DNA from: a virus
Length of the DNA: 64,000 nucleotides
Strand: one strand, 5' to 3'
Virus record (IMG/VR): IMGVR_UViG_3300037089_000505
Coordinates: 1 to 64,000 of that record
The notes beneath the pieces are model-generated. The model searched no databases and was not told the DNA's origin. It saw nothing but the letters and a program-made list of their open reading frames with translations. Shown one piece after another: positions 50,145-57,056 of the stretch. Made by a program: the position numbers and the translations under genes. How positions within the stretch are numbered: position 1 is the first letter of the stretch; the number at the start of each line of letters is the position of its first letter.

Positions 50145-50669
50145 GTGGAAAAGGTCAATCTCCCAGAAATGCAGAAAGGTGCTTGGAAGGTAGAACGTTT
50201 CACTACCGACCGAACTGATTGGAGTTCACTCTTTCATGGAAGGGCAGTTCCAGTTGGCGAAACCTATACGCGCCTCATGCGAGACAATGTTCTAGTAATG
50301 TCGGACACTCCTGCTGAAATGCACGACCATCGAGATCCTGTCGATTTTGCAAGAGGCTCCTGTCTTTTGAGTGGACTTGGCCTTGGAATGGTTTTGAAAA
50401 ACATCCTGCTCAAGCCATATGTTACAGATGTAACAGTGATAGAAGTCTCTCAAGATCTGATCGACCTTATTTCGCCTTTCTACATTGATCCACGAGTCAC
50501 AATCATTTGTGCAGATGCTTTAGCCTACAGGCCGCCCAGAGGCAAACACTACAATATGGTCTGGCATGATATCTGGGACAACATCTGTGAAGACAATCTT
50601 GAGAGCATGAAAAAGCTCAGAATGAAGTACGCAAGGCGAAGTGATTGGCAAGGTTGCTGGGCTCAATAG
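50145..50669 (+). CDS. SAM-dependent methyltransferase-like (spermidine-synthase fold)
   Basis: 174 aa from GTG. SGLGLGMVLKNIL is a glycine-rich SAM-binding loop, VTVIEVSQDLIDL the acidic strand 2 and VTIICADALAYRP strand 4, the order of a spermidine synthase-like Rossmann fold. The C-terminal substrate part is short, so the protein may be truncated. Substrate unknown. Confidence 0.65.
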   Translation: MEKVNLPEMQKGAWKVERFTTDRTDWSSLFHGRAVPVGETYTRLMRDNVLVMSDTPAEMHDHRDPVDFARGSCLLSGLGLGMVLKNILLKPYVTDVTVIEVSQDLIDLISPFYIDPRVTIICADALAYRPPRGKHYNMVWHDIWDNICEDNLESMKKLRMKYARRSDWQGCWAQ

Positions 50670-50680
50670 GAATGCAAAAG

Positions 50681-51148
50681 ATGAAGTTTCTTTTCAAAGC
50701 ATTAAATCCTTTTACACAAAGCAGCAAGACAATGTTCTTCATATTCCTGTTTCGTCTTTTACTCATGTTGGTCTTTTTGCTTCTTGCAGCTCTTGTCTGC
50801 TTTGGGCAAGACGTAACTACTGGTACATGGGTAGATAGAGCCCATGGCGGTGCAGAAGCTACTTTCAACGATGATGGTACTAGTATATGGTTGAAGTCTA
50901 ATCCAGTCCTCACTGACGACGAAGTTCAGTGGATAAGAACTGAATGGCATTTCACATACGCAATTGAGGGCGACAAAATAACTCTACTCCGTCTAACGGA
51001 TAACGTAACGTTCATCGGCAAAGTTGTCAGGTGTACGCCGTCACATTTGACATTATTGATCAAGGACGGCAAACTTTCCACAAGATACGAATTTGAAAAC
51101 GAGAATGTCCAAACGTTTGAACCTGACGAAAATGATTGGGAGGACTGA
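50681..51148 (+). CDS. Membrane-anchored or secreted hypothetical protein
   Basis: 155 aa from ATG 50681 (AGGA 9 nt upstream). A hydrophobic segment (FFIFLFRLLLMLVFLLLAAL) near residues 19-38 acts as anchor or signal, then a beta-rich soluble domain of about 110 residues (TGTWVDRAHGGAEATF). Lipocalin-like in appearance, but not assigned. Confidence 0.55.
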   Translation: MKFLFKALNPFTQSSKTMFFIFLFRLLLMLVFLLLAALVCFGQDVTTGTWVDRAHGGAEATFNDDGTSIWLKSNPVLTDDEVQWIRTEWHFTYAIEGDKITLLRLTDNVTFIGKVVRCTPSHLTLLIKDGKLSTRYEFENENVQTFEPDENDWED

Positions 51149-51149
51149 A

Positions 51150-51479
51150 ATGATTTATCGACTGTCTTCTTACATGGCACCCAAAAAGAAAAGTGCTCAG
51201 TTCAGGGGTAATCTCAAATTTGAGATTACAGTCAGAGGTAGTATGCGAATACTCATCAGGGATATTCTTCACGCAATCAAATATCGCATTGAGTCAGCAC
51301 AGGAAACTGAGGCTTTTATAAATATTCTCGAAGACAGGAGGCTCTTAACTTCAGTTTTTCATATTCATGCCCGTCGAGTGACCATACTTGAAACTGCTGC
51401 AATAAAAAAAGCTGCTGAGCAAATCTTCAAGCAGCTTCATGCGCCCGCATATTTTCATTCGAAAGGAATCGTAGTTTGA
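51150..51479 (+). CDS. Hypothetical basic protein
   Basis: 109 aa from ATG 51150 with GGGAGG. Lys/Arg-rich start, then GNLKFEITVRGSMRILIRDI and helices. Unrecognised. Confidence 0.5.
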   Translation: MIYRLSSYMAPKKKSAQFRGNLKFEITVRGSMRILIRDILHAIKYRIESAQETEAFINILEDRRLLTSVFHIHARRVTILETAAIKKAAEQIFKQLHAPAYFHSKGIVV

Positions 51480-51832
51480 GAAGTCCCGTAGATGTAGCAC
51501 ATAGAATCGCGCGGCAAGTCCCACTTGAACTTAAAGGACAGTTTGAAGACTTAGCCGTCAATGATCTTGCGTGGTACATCCGAGACTTTGCTTGCAAGCC
51601 ACCTGAGCAGTGGATCACTTGTTTTGCAAATCTTCAGGACTATTGCTGGTCTCATCTATGGAATGAAAGTGGCTATCTGCCCGAAGAATGGCAACAAAAG
51701 GTCGCTGCTATCATTTCGGATAGAACGCTCGAAGAAGTCAAAAGACTTAACGCGGAGGAGTACAAGCACAGAGTCAAATACGATTTAAAAAAGAAGGCGA
51801 AAAATGAAGATTACAATAGTTGGAAGCGGTAA
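51476..51832 (+). CDS. Hypothetical helical protein
   Basis: 118 aa from TTG (TTGA overlap). Trp-rich helices (WITCFANLQDYCWSHLW) and a basic C-terminus. Unrecognised. Overlaps the MBL gene by 29 nt. Confidence 0.5.
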   Translation: MRSPVDVAHRIARQVPLELKGQFEDLAVNDLAWYIRDFACKPPEQWITCFANLQDYCWSHLWNESGYLPEEWQQKVAAIISDRTLEEVKRLNAEEYKHRVKYDLKKKAKNEDYNSWKR

Positions 51833-52625
51833 CGCTTTTTCGTTCAAAAATTACAACACCTGTTTTTTACTCGAAGAAGATAACAAGAAACTACTCATCG
51901 ACTGTGGTGGAGAAGTTCCACAAGCTTTACACGATAAACTCAATCTGAGCTATAAAGATATAGACGCAATCTATGTAAGCCACTCGCATGCTGATCATAT
52001 TGGCGGCTTAGAAAAGTTTGGCTTTGCTCGATATGATTGGGTAAACAAACCACGTCTATGGAATCAATCCGAAAAGCCTTATGCGCCCGTTCTGATTGGC
52101 AATGCAACGTTACTTCTAAACATTTGGCAAAGATCACTTCGTGGTGGAATGGACACGCTTGAGTTTCAAACCACACTGGAAACCTTTTTCCATACTTTGC
52201 CTATAGACAACAATGAGTTTTATTGGCAGGGATGGGACTTTAAACTTATTCGCAACCTTCACGGAGAAGGCAACAACAAATATTCATATGGCCTTTATGG
52301 CGTTAGGCCAAATTATCCCTCGGTTTACTTTACCACTGATAGTAGATTCGATGATTCATCTGAAAAGATTGAACTATATCGCAAAGCCGATAGAATTTTC
52401 CAGGATTGCGAATGCACTCCATATCTTTCTGGTGCTCATGCAAACTATCAACAGCTGGTGACTTTACCGACTGATATTAAGAAGAAAATGTATCTCACTC
52501 ACTATCAAGATTCTGTGTATGACGGTGGTGATGAAAACAAATATGAAGTTAGGGCAGAACTTGACGGCTTCGTTGGTTTTATCGAGCCGGGTGAAATTTG
52601 GTATTTATCAGAGGTAAATAAATGA
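51804..52625 (+). CDS. Metallo-beta-lactamase-fold hydrolase
   Basis: 273 aa. SHSHADHIGG is the HxHxDH zinc motif. LLIDCGG, YFTTDSRFDD and LTHYQDS provide the other ligand positions. Size and order match the tRNase Z / phosphodiesterase branch. It may cleave a phosphodiester, either RNA or a cyclic-nucleotide signal. Stop overlaps the next gene (ATGA), a phosphoesterase, so the two probably work together. Confidence 0.8.
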   Translation: MKITIVGSGNAFSFKNYNTCFLLEEDNKKLLIDCGGEVPQALHDKLNLSYKDIDAIYVSHSHADHIGGLEKFGFARYDWVNKPRLWNQSEKPYAPVLIGNATLLLNIWQRSLRGGMDTLEFQTTLETFFHTLPIDNNEFYWQGWDFKLIRNLHGEGNNKYSYGLYGVRPNYPSVYFTTDSRFDDSSEKIELYRKADRIFQDCECTPYLSGAHANYQQLVTLPTDIKKKMYLTHYQDSVYDGGDENKYEVRAELDGFVGFIEPGEIWYLSEVNK

Positions 52626-53188
52626 ACTACTTCTCTTCCGACTGGCATCTCGGCCATACCAATATCATCAAATACTGCCATCGGCCTTTTGTAAGCTCAG
52701 AAGAGATGGATGCTATTATACTCAAAAACTTTTTTGACACTGTCAAACCTGGAGATAAATTTTTCTATCTTGGAGATCTTTCTTTTCATATTGACACAAT
52801 CAAGAGAGTATTAAATAGTCTAGCCGGTACTAATATCAAAAGCGTATTCTTAGTAGGGAACCACGATAATTACAACGTAGCCATTAGACAAGTGGCAAAA
52901 TCTGGGGGCATTGAAATAGTGGATGGCTTTCTTGACATTAACATAGAAGGTCAAGCTATAACCTTATGCCATTATGCAATGCAGTCTTTTTACAAATCTC
53001 ATTTTGGCGCTTGGGGTCTGTACGGCCATCATCATACTAATGTCAGCCAAGAAGTGACTGGCAAAAAGATGAATGTGGGAGTAGATCAACACAACTTCTT
53101 TCCAGTTTCATTTGATCAGGTAAAGGCCTACATGAAAAACCGACCCGACAATTGGGACACAATTCATGATGCCGAAAAAAGATTTTAA
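52622..53188 (+). CDS. Calcineurin-like metallophosphoesterase
   Basis: 188 aa. SSDWHLGHTN, LGDLSFH, VGNHDNYN, CHYAM and YGHHHTN are the metal-binding motifs of a small stand-alone phosphoesterase of the type often found in phages. ATGA-coupled to the MBL gene. Confidence 0.85.
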   Translation: MNYFSSDWHLGHTNIIKYCHRPFVSSEEMDAIILKNFFDTVKPGDKFFYLGDLSFHIDTIKRVLNSLAGTNIKSVFLVGNHDNYNVAIRQVAKSGGIEIVDGFLDINIEGQAITLCHYAMQSFYKSHFGAWGLYGHHHTNVSQEVTGKKMNVGVDQHNFFPVSFDQVKAYMKNRPDNWDTIHDAEKRF

Positions 53189-53402
53189 AGCCATAGAAGC
53201 ATATCATCGTTCTGAGCGTGATAGGTTAGATGCCGCTCTACCAAGAAAAGAATCTACAATTCGCATTCTTAAAGATCAAGATTGTCAACATTGTACTTAT
53301 CAGGGTTTAAAAAAACCTAAAGATATAGCTGATGCTTTATTTGGTTACTGTCCATACTTTGGATTTGAGCCAAATACTTGCAACTGGTGGAAAAGCAAAT
53401 AA
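53166..53402 (+). CDS. Cys-rich mini-protein
   Basis: 78 aa, 23-nt overlap. STIRILKDQDCQHCTYQG, YCPYFGF and TCNWWKSK give the canonical family layout. Confidence 0.6.
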   Translation: MMPKKDFKAIEAYHRSERDRLDAALPRKESTIRILKDQDCQHCTYQGLKKPKDIADALFGYCPYFGFEPNTCNWWKSK

Positions 53403-53661
53403 CTAAAAAAACAAGAACGCTCAAACTACTTAAGGGCGAAGATTGCCAGCATTGTATGCGATTTGAGCGAAGACATAAGCCAGTTGTGGGCGGTATTGAG
53501 TCATACTGCCATATATGCGAAAAGATTCTATTCTAAAAGAGAATACTTGTGACGAATGGTGGCCGAGCAATGAAACGCTGAAAGAAAAGTTAGTGCGAGC
53601 CGTACAGATTCCAAAGGAATATTTGTTTCGAGAAGAGAGTATAAATAAACGAAAGAGGTGA
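53387..53661 (+). pseudogene. Frameshifted Cys-rich mini-gene
   Basis: From GTG 53387 the frame gives 49 aa with LKLLKGEDCQHCMRF and YCHICEK, and stops at 53536. In the -1 frame the family ending follows at once: ENTCDEWWPSN, then about 35 residues to TGA 53661. A single-base change in the A-run GCGAAAAG near 53518-53524 accounts for it. Either decay, assembly error or programmed -1 slippage. Confidence 0.55.
53626..53645 (+). promoter_or_regulatory. Class-1 phage promoter-like element
   Basis: TTTCGA box, 8 nt, TATAAA hexamer (53640-53645), before an AAGAGG site and ATG 53664. Lies inside the end of the broken Cys-rich gene. Confidence 0.65.
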
Positions 53662-53663
53662 GC

Positions 53664-54113
53664 ATGAACTACTTTCAGAGACTCTGGACAAAAACGCCAC
53701 TCAGTAACAAGATCACGCTGGCTGTTTTGGCCCTTGTCATAGATCTCATTCCGATTTTCTGTCTTTGTTGGAGTCTATCACTTCCGCCGGGATCGAAGTA
53801 CCAAACTTTTGACATTGTAGTCAGTGTAATTGCCGTTCCCCTCTTTCTCCTTGGAATCCCATTTGCCTTGTCTGCCCAGGATCTAGCTCAGATTGAAAAG
53901 CGAGAGAAGGAAGTGGCCAAAGATCAGCAAGACTTTCTCAACGATGAAGACGGCTACTTGGAAGGCATGGCCGAAAGAGTCATCACAGAGATTGAATTTG
54001 ATATGGAGATTAAGGAGCTCACTGATTTACAAAAACGGAAATTCGTCAACAAGATTCTTTACAAAATAGTTTCACACTTCAGGGGTTTAGGAAAGGAGAA
54101 GGAAAAGATATGA
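53664..54113 (+). CDS. Two-TM membrane protein
   Basis: 149 aa from ATG 53664 (GTG 53658 also possible). TM helices at about 17-40 (ITLAVLALVIDLIPIFCLCW) and 51-71, then a cytoplasmic helical tail of 75 residues. It precedes nadE by a 4-nt overlap. Unrecognised. Confidence 0.6.
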   Translation: MNYFQRLWTKTPLSNKITLAVLALVIDLIPIFCLCWSLSLPPGSKYQTFDIVVSVIAVPLFLLGIPFALSAQDLAQIEKREKEVAKDQQDFLNDEDGYLEGMAERVITEIEFDMEIKELTDLQKRKFVNKILYKIVSHFRGLGKEKEKI

Positions 54114-54940
54114 TCAAGGATTTCACGGGCCTCATCAACGCGACGACCATCAGCATCAGGAACTTTACTGACTGTGCGGTCCTCGGACTCTCAGGCGGAG
54201 CTGACTCGACGCTAGTGGCCATTCTTTCCGCCATGGCTTTGGGCCAGGAAAACGTCTACGGAATCGGACTACCCTACAGCGATCTTGACAAGCAGACTTT
54301 CAATTCACGGTCGGCACGGATCGCCCACAGGCTGAACATTCACTACCTGGAAATCCCCATCAAGAAGCAGGTCGACGCTATCATCGAGTCGCTCAAGTGG
54401 GATGATGACCATCCCATGGAGCTCGATGCCATTCAGTTGGGCAACATCAAAGCTCGAGTCCGAATGGCCACGCTCTACGGCCTGAACGGAGCCTTCTCGG
54501 ATGAAGGAACTCGGTACCGTGTCATAGGCACTGGGAACTTCAGCGAGGACTTCATCGGCTACGATACCAAGGGTGGCGATGCTCTTGCCGACATCTTCCC
54601 TATCGGTTGTCTTTTCAAGAGTGAGGTCTATCAGCTTCTCGATCATTTCATTTCTCAAGGATTCATCGAAGAAGACCTTGTCGACCGGGTTCCGAGCGCC
54701 GGTCTCTGGGAAGGCCAGACAGACGAGGGTGAGCTCGGTCATACCTACGCTGACATGGAACCCAAGATCGTCCAGCTCGTCGATGCTTACAAGGATGAGA
54801 TTGGAGAAGTCCAGACTGATGCTCTGACAGAAGATGTCCGCCTGAGACACCTTGCCAACAAGCACAAGCACATGGCTCCTCCGGTTCTCAACCTTCGCAA
54901 GTTCTGCGAATGGAACGATCCGACTGGCTATTTCGCATAA
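54110..54940 (+). CDS. nadE: NAD synthetase
   Basis: 276 aa. SGGADSTL is the ATP-pyrophosphatase P-loop. Then NIKARVRMATLYG, GTGNFSEDFIGYDTKGGD and PSAGLWEGQTDEGELG match ammonia-dependent NadE, which converts nicotinic acid adenine dinucleotide to NAD+ in the cytoplasm. Full length for a single-domain NadE; no glutaminase domain. Located 2.1 kb before a WGR-PARP gene, so the phage may replenish NAD+ consumed by ADP-ribosylation or by host NAD-depleting defence. Confidence 0.9.
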   Translation: MIKDFTGLINATTISIRNFTDCAVLGLSGGADSTLVAILSAMALGQENVYGIGLPYSDLDKQTFNSRSARIAHRLNIHYLEIPIKKQVDAIIESLKWDDDHPMELDAIQLGNIKARVRMATLYGLNGAFSDEGTRYRVIGTGNFSEDFIGYDTKGGDALADIFPIGCLFKSEVYQLLDHFISQGFIEEDLVDRVPSAGLWEGQTDEGELGHTYADMEPKIVQLVDAYKDEIGEVQTDALTEDVRLRHLANKHKHMAPPVLNLRKFCEWNDPTGYFA

Positions 54941-54948
54941 CACTTTGA

Positions 54949-54978
54949 GCTGAGGTTGTAAAGCTTTACAACCTCAGC
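54949..54978. terminator. 30-bp perfect palindrome after nadE
   Basis: GCTGAGGTTGTAAAG is followed directly by its exact reverse complement. It can form a hairpin on either strand. Only TTCGTTT follows, so it may be a terminator with weak U-tract or a protein-binding site. Confidence 0.6.
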
Positions 54979-54999
54979 TTCGTTTGGGAGAAAAAGAAA

Positions 55000-55185
55000 A
55001 TGGATTGGGACGATATCGATGATGGTGATCACGTTCGACACATAATCACAAAAGAAGAAGGCATTGTCATTAACGCCGATCCGTTCTTTGAACTCGGCGA
55101 GAAAGTGTGGGTGAAGTTTTGGGACCCAGTTAAAAGGAAATGGCGCAAAGAAAAAATTCATCCAGGCGAGGTGGAATGGGCATGA
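55000..55185 (+). CDS. Small hypothetical protein, SH3/KOW-like
   Basis: 61 aa with GGGAGAAAAAG upstream. DIDDGDHVRHIITKEEGIVI, then VWVKFWDPVKRKW, reads like a single small beta-barrel of the KOW/Tudor type. ATGA overlap downstream. Confidence 0.55.
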   Translation: MDWDDIDDGDHVRHIITKEEGIVINADPFFELGEKVWVKFWDPVKRKWRKEKIHPGEVEWA

Positions 55186-55304
55186 AGGCTTTGATCGAGC
55201 TTCTAACTGATTTTGCTAGAGAGCATCCTATCATCTTCTTTTTTCTCATGCTCCTTACAGCTATCGTCGGATGGCTGTTTATCACTCTATCTTTTATTCT
55301 TTAG
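55182..55304 (+). CDS. 40-aa single-TM peptide
   Basis: MKALIELLTDFAREHP followed by a strongly hydrophobic helix (about residues 17-40). ATGA-coupled. A class-1 promoter begins at its stop codon. Short, but translation context is good. Confidence 0.45.
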   Translation: MKALIELLTDFAREHPIIFFFLMLLTAIVGWLFITLSFIL

Positions 55305-55324
55305 TTTCGACAGGGATATATTAT
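55305..55324 (+). promoter_or_regulatory. Class-1 phage promoter-like element
   Basis: TTTCGA box, 8 nt (CAGGGATA), TATTAT hexamer (55319-55324), AAAGC, ATG. The best copy in the window, nearly identical to the one at 6570. Start codon 5 nt downstream, leaderless. Confidence 0.75.
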
Positions 55325-55329
55325 AAAGC

Positions 55330-55626
55330 ATGGACACAAAACGAACTTGCAATGCTTGCTGGTTTTACGAGAAGGATGGAACCAATTGGTTCGTTTCCAA
55401 AAACGCCGAAGTAAAGCCCAAGCCCAACCAGGAATGGTGCACACTGAACAACGCGCCCTGCCCGGCAGCTCGGACTTGCCCTTCTTGGATGACCACGGCA
55501 GGAACCAAGCCGATCATGAACGGATCTGATACAAAGACCAAACAGGAAGCAGCGGCTGCCAAGAAAGAAAAGAGGCGGCTCCGGAAACTAGCCAAGAAAG
55601 CTATCCTCGAAGGGAGTCGAGAATGA
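55330..55626 (+). CDS. Cys-rich protein with basic helical tail
   Basis: 98 aa. TKRTCNACWFYEKDG, EWCTLNN and APCPAARTCPSW carry the family pattern with one extra Cys. A Lys/Arg-rich helix follows (KKEKRRLRKLAKKAI). First gene after a leaderless class-1 promoter. Confidence 0.6.
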   Translation: MDTKRTCNACWFYEKDGTNWFVSKNAEVKPKPNQEWCTLNNAPCPAARTCPSWMTTAGTKPIMNGSDTKTKQEAAAAKKEKRRLRKLAKKAILEGSRE

Positions 55627-55820
55627 TCGTGGCCGTAATTGCCTATATCATCTTAGGCATCATTATGAGCGTTAAGCTTGAATCGGAAATCCTGGAATTT
55701 CCGCTGAGCTTCATAAGTCAAGACACCTATAGAAAGGCAATCGTATTGCCTATCTTGTTTTGGCCTTTTCTGGTCGGAGCTTCTTGGATCTATTTCGTTA
55801 GGAACGGAGAAGGAAATTGA
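55623..55820 (+). CDS. Two-TM small membrane protein
   Basis: 65 aa, ATGA overlap. TM1 MIVAVIAYIILGIIMSV, TM2 IVLPILFWPFLVGASWIYF. Unrecognised. Confidence 0.5.
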   Translation: MIVAVIAYIILGIIMSVKLESEILEFPLSFISQDTYRKAIVLPILFWPFLVGASWIYFVRNGEGN

Positions 55821-56014
55821 AACCTTACGGAGTCAAAGTCATCCAGTCTCCCGACGTGGCCGATATCCAGGCTATGGGTGCCAAGTCCAGCACTGGAAAG
55901 TTTCCCGGTAAGAGCGGAGATTTTCATCCCTACAGCCGGACCAAAAACAAAAAGGCGATCCGCCAGTATTGGAAGAGCAAGGCCCGCCACCAGAAAATCG
56001 ACTTGGAGGATTAG
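55817..56014 (+). CDS. Small basic hypothetical protein
   Basis: 65 aa from TTG (TTGA coupling). Lys/Arg-rich second half (RTKNKKAIRQYWKSKARHQK). Unrecognised. Confidence 0.5.
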   Translation: MKPYGVKVIQSPDVADIQAMGAKSSTGKFPGKSGDFHPYSRTKNKKAIRQYWKSKARHQKIDLED

Positions 56015-56446
56015 ATGGCCGAAGTTTTTAATAGCATCATGCGGGGGCTGGAAGAAGTCAAAGAAATACGGGCTGCCGATACGGCTCTTGAGCAAGATTT
56101 GAAATGGGCGGTTCAGATTCGCAAACTCCGCAAGGGTCTTGAACGATGGGAGAATCCCTACGTCATCGCAAAAATCCTCAAAATCCTGAAAAAAACTGGA
56201 ACCCCACTTTTCTGGTTCAGCATTGAGAGTCCGAACTGCCTTGAAGAAGAGGACAACGAGAATACTCTCCGAGAGGTTGTGAAGATGCTCAAGCACCACG
56301 TGAAATTCGTAAAGGGCGGGGGAAAAGTACCCACTGTCCAGGGAGTCCCTTTCAAATACGCCCACACCGTCACCTCCGATGATGAAACCAAAATCATGTT
56401 CACAGACATTTCTAACCTGGGCGATTATGTCATTTTCGACGACTAG
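56015..56446 (+). CDS. Hypothetical helical protein
   Basis: 143 aa starting directly after the previous stop, with GGAGG-like site. Charged helices and a C-terminal beta segment ending DISNLGDYVIFDD. Unrecognised. Confidence 0.55.
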   Translation: MAEVFNSIMRGLEEVKEIRAADTALEQDLKWAVQIRKLRKGLERWENPYVIAKILKILKKTGTPLFWFSIESPNCLEEEDNENTLREVVKMLKHHVKFVKGGGKVPTVQGVPFKYAHTVTSDDETKIMFTDISNLGDYVIFDD

Positions 56447-56457
56447 GAGAGAAGATA

Positions 56458-56656
56458 TGCCAGGATACATTGAAGACACCACGGGAATACACACGGTTTC
56501 ATAGCTGAAGAATGTGACACCTTGGATGCATCAGTGTTCACCGGAGATCAACTTCTTGAAAAATCAAATCGAGAAGGCTTGAAAATGTATCTCGATCGAT
56601 GGCAAAAGAAAATTATGGAATGGGAAGAAATGGCAAAAGAATTGGGGTACAAATGA
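56458..56656 (+). pseudogene. Frameshifted small gene
   Basis: An AGGAGAG site and ATG 56458 start MPGYIEDTTGIHTVS and stop at 56505. In another frame a coherent peptide runs from about 56493 (HGFIAEECDTLDASVFTGDQ) to ELGYK and TGA 56656, coupled as ATGA to the next gene. One base lost or gained near ATACACACGG explains the break. Confidence 0.5.
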
Positions 56657-57027
56657 TACTCGGTCTTGATGTTCATGGAGTGATCGATAAAGAGCCTGAC
56701 AAGTACGCTGCTCTAGCACGTGCCGTTCGGTCGAAGAAGGGTGGCAAAGTTTATATCATCACCGGACAATCTGATACTCCCGAATTAAGAAATTTGCTAG
56801 ACAATCTCGGAATGACGTTTGATAGGCTCGTTTCAATTCAGGATGAGCTTATGGCAGTTAGTGCTCCCATCATGGGATACGAAGAAGGAAGACCAATCTT
56901 TCGTTCTCTTGATTGGGACGGCTTCAAAGGGTCATATTGCGCCCGCAATCATGTTGATCTAATGATTGATGACAGCCCAGAATATCGTCTTTATTTCACG
57001 ACTCCTTTCCTTTTAATAAACAAGTAA
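56653..57027 (+). CDS. HAD-like phosphatase/nucleotidase
   Basis: 124 aa from ATG 56653. ILGLDVHGVIDKEP corresponds to HAD motif I (DxxGV, second Asp replaced by His), VYIITGQSD to motif II, and HVDLMIDDSPEY to motif IV. The second catalytic Asp is altered, so activity may be reduced or different. Confidence 0.6.
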   Translation: MILGLDVHGVIDKEPDKYAALARAVRSKKGGKVYIITGQSDTPELRNLLDNLGMTFDRLVSIQDELMAVSAPIMGYEEGRPIFRSLDWDGFKGSYCARNHVDLMIDDSPEYRLYFTTPFLLINK

Positions 57028-57030
57028 AAC

Positions 57031-57050
57031 TTTCGAAAGCGAGGTATAAT
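57031..57050 (+). promoter_or_regulatory. Class-1 phage promoter-like element
   Basis: TTTCGA box, 8 nt, TATAAT hexamer (57045-57050), then AAAGAT and the ATG of the PARP gene. Perfect hexamer; leaderless. Confidence 0.75.
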
Positions 57051-57056
57051 AAAGAT

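Noticed and set aside
50145-50669. Calling the methyltransferase-like protein a spermidine synthase
   Set aside because: Only the SAM-binding half is visible and the catalytic and polyamine-binding residues are not, so the name would claim too much.
51457-51477. ATTCGA followed by TAGTTT near 51472
   Set aside because: The offset is 15 nt and the position lies inside coding sequence; not convincing.
54305-54943. Minus-strand frame of 212 codons opposite nadE
   Set aside because: Shadow; nadE motifs are unambiguous.
56434-56453. Another TTTCGA box, inside the gene end at 56434
   Set aside because: No TAnnnT hexamer at the required 14-nt offset, so it is likely a chance match.
55790-56494. 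Minus-strand frame of 234 codons
   Set aside because: It covers four coupled plus-strand genes and has no recognisable domain or good start.
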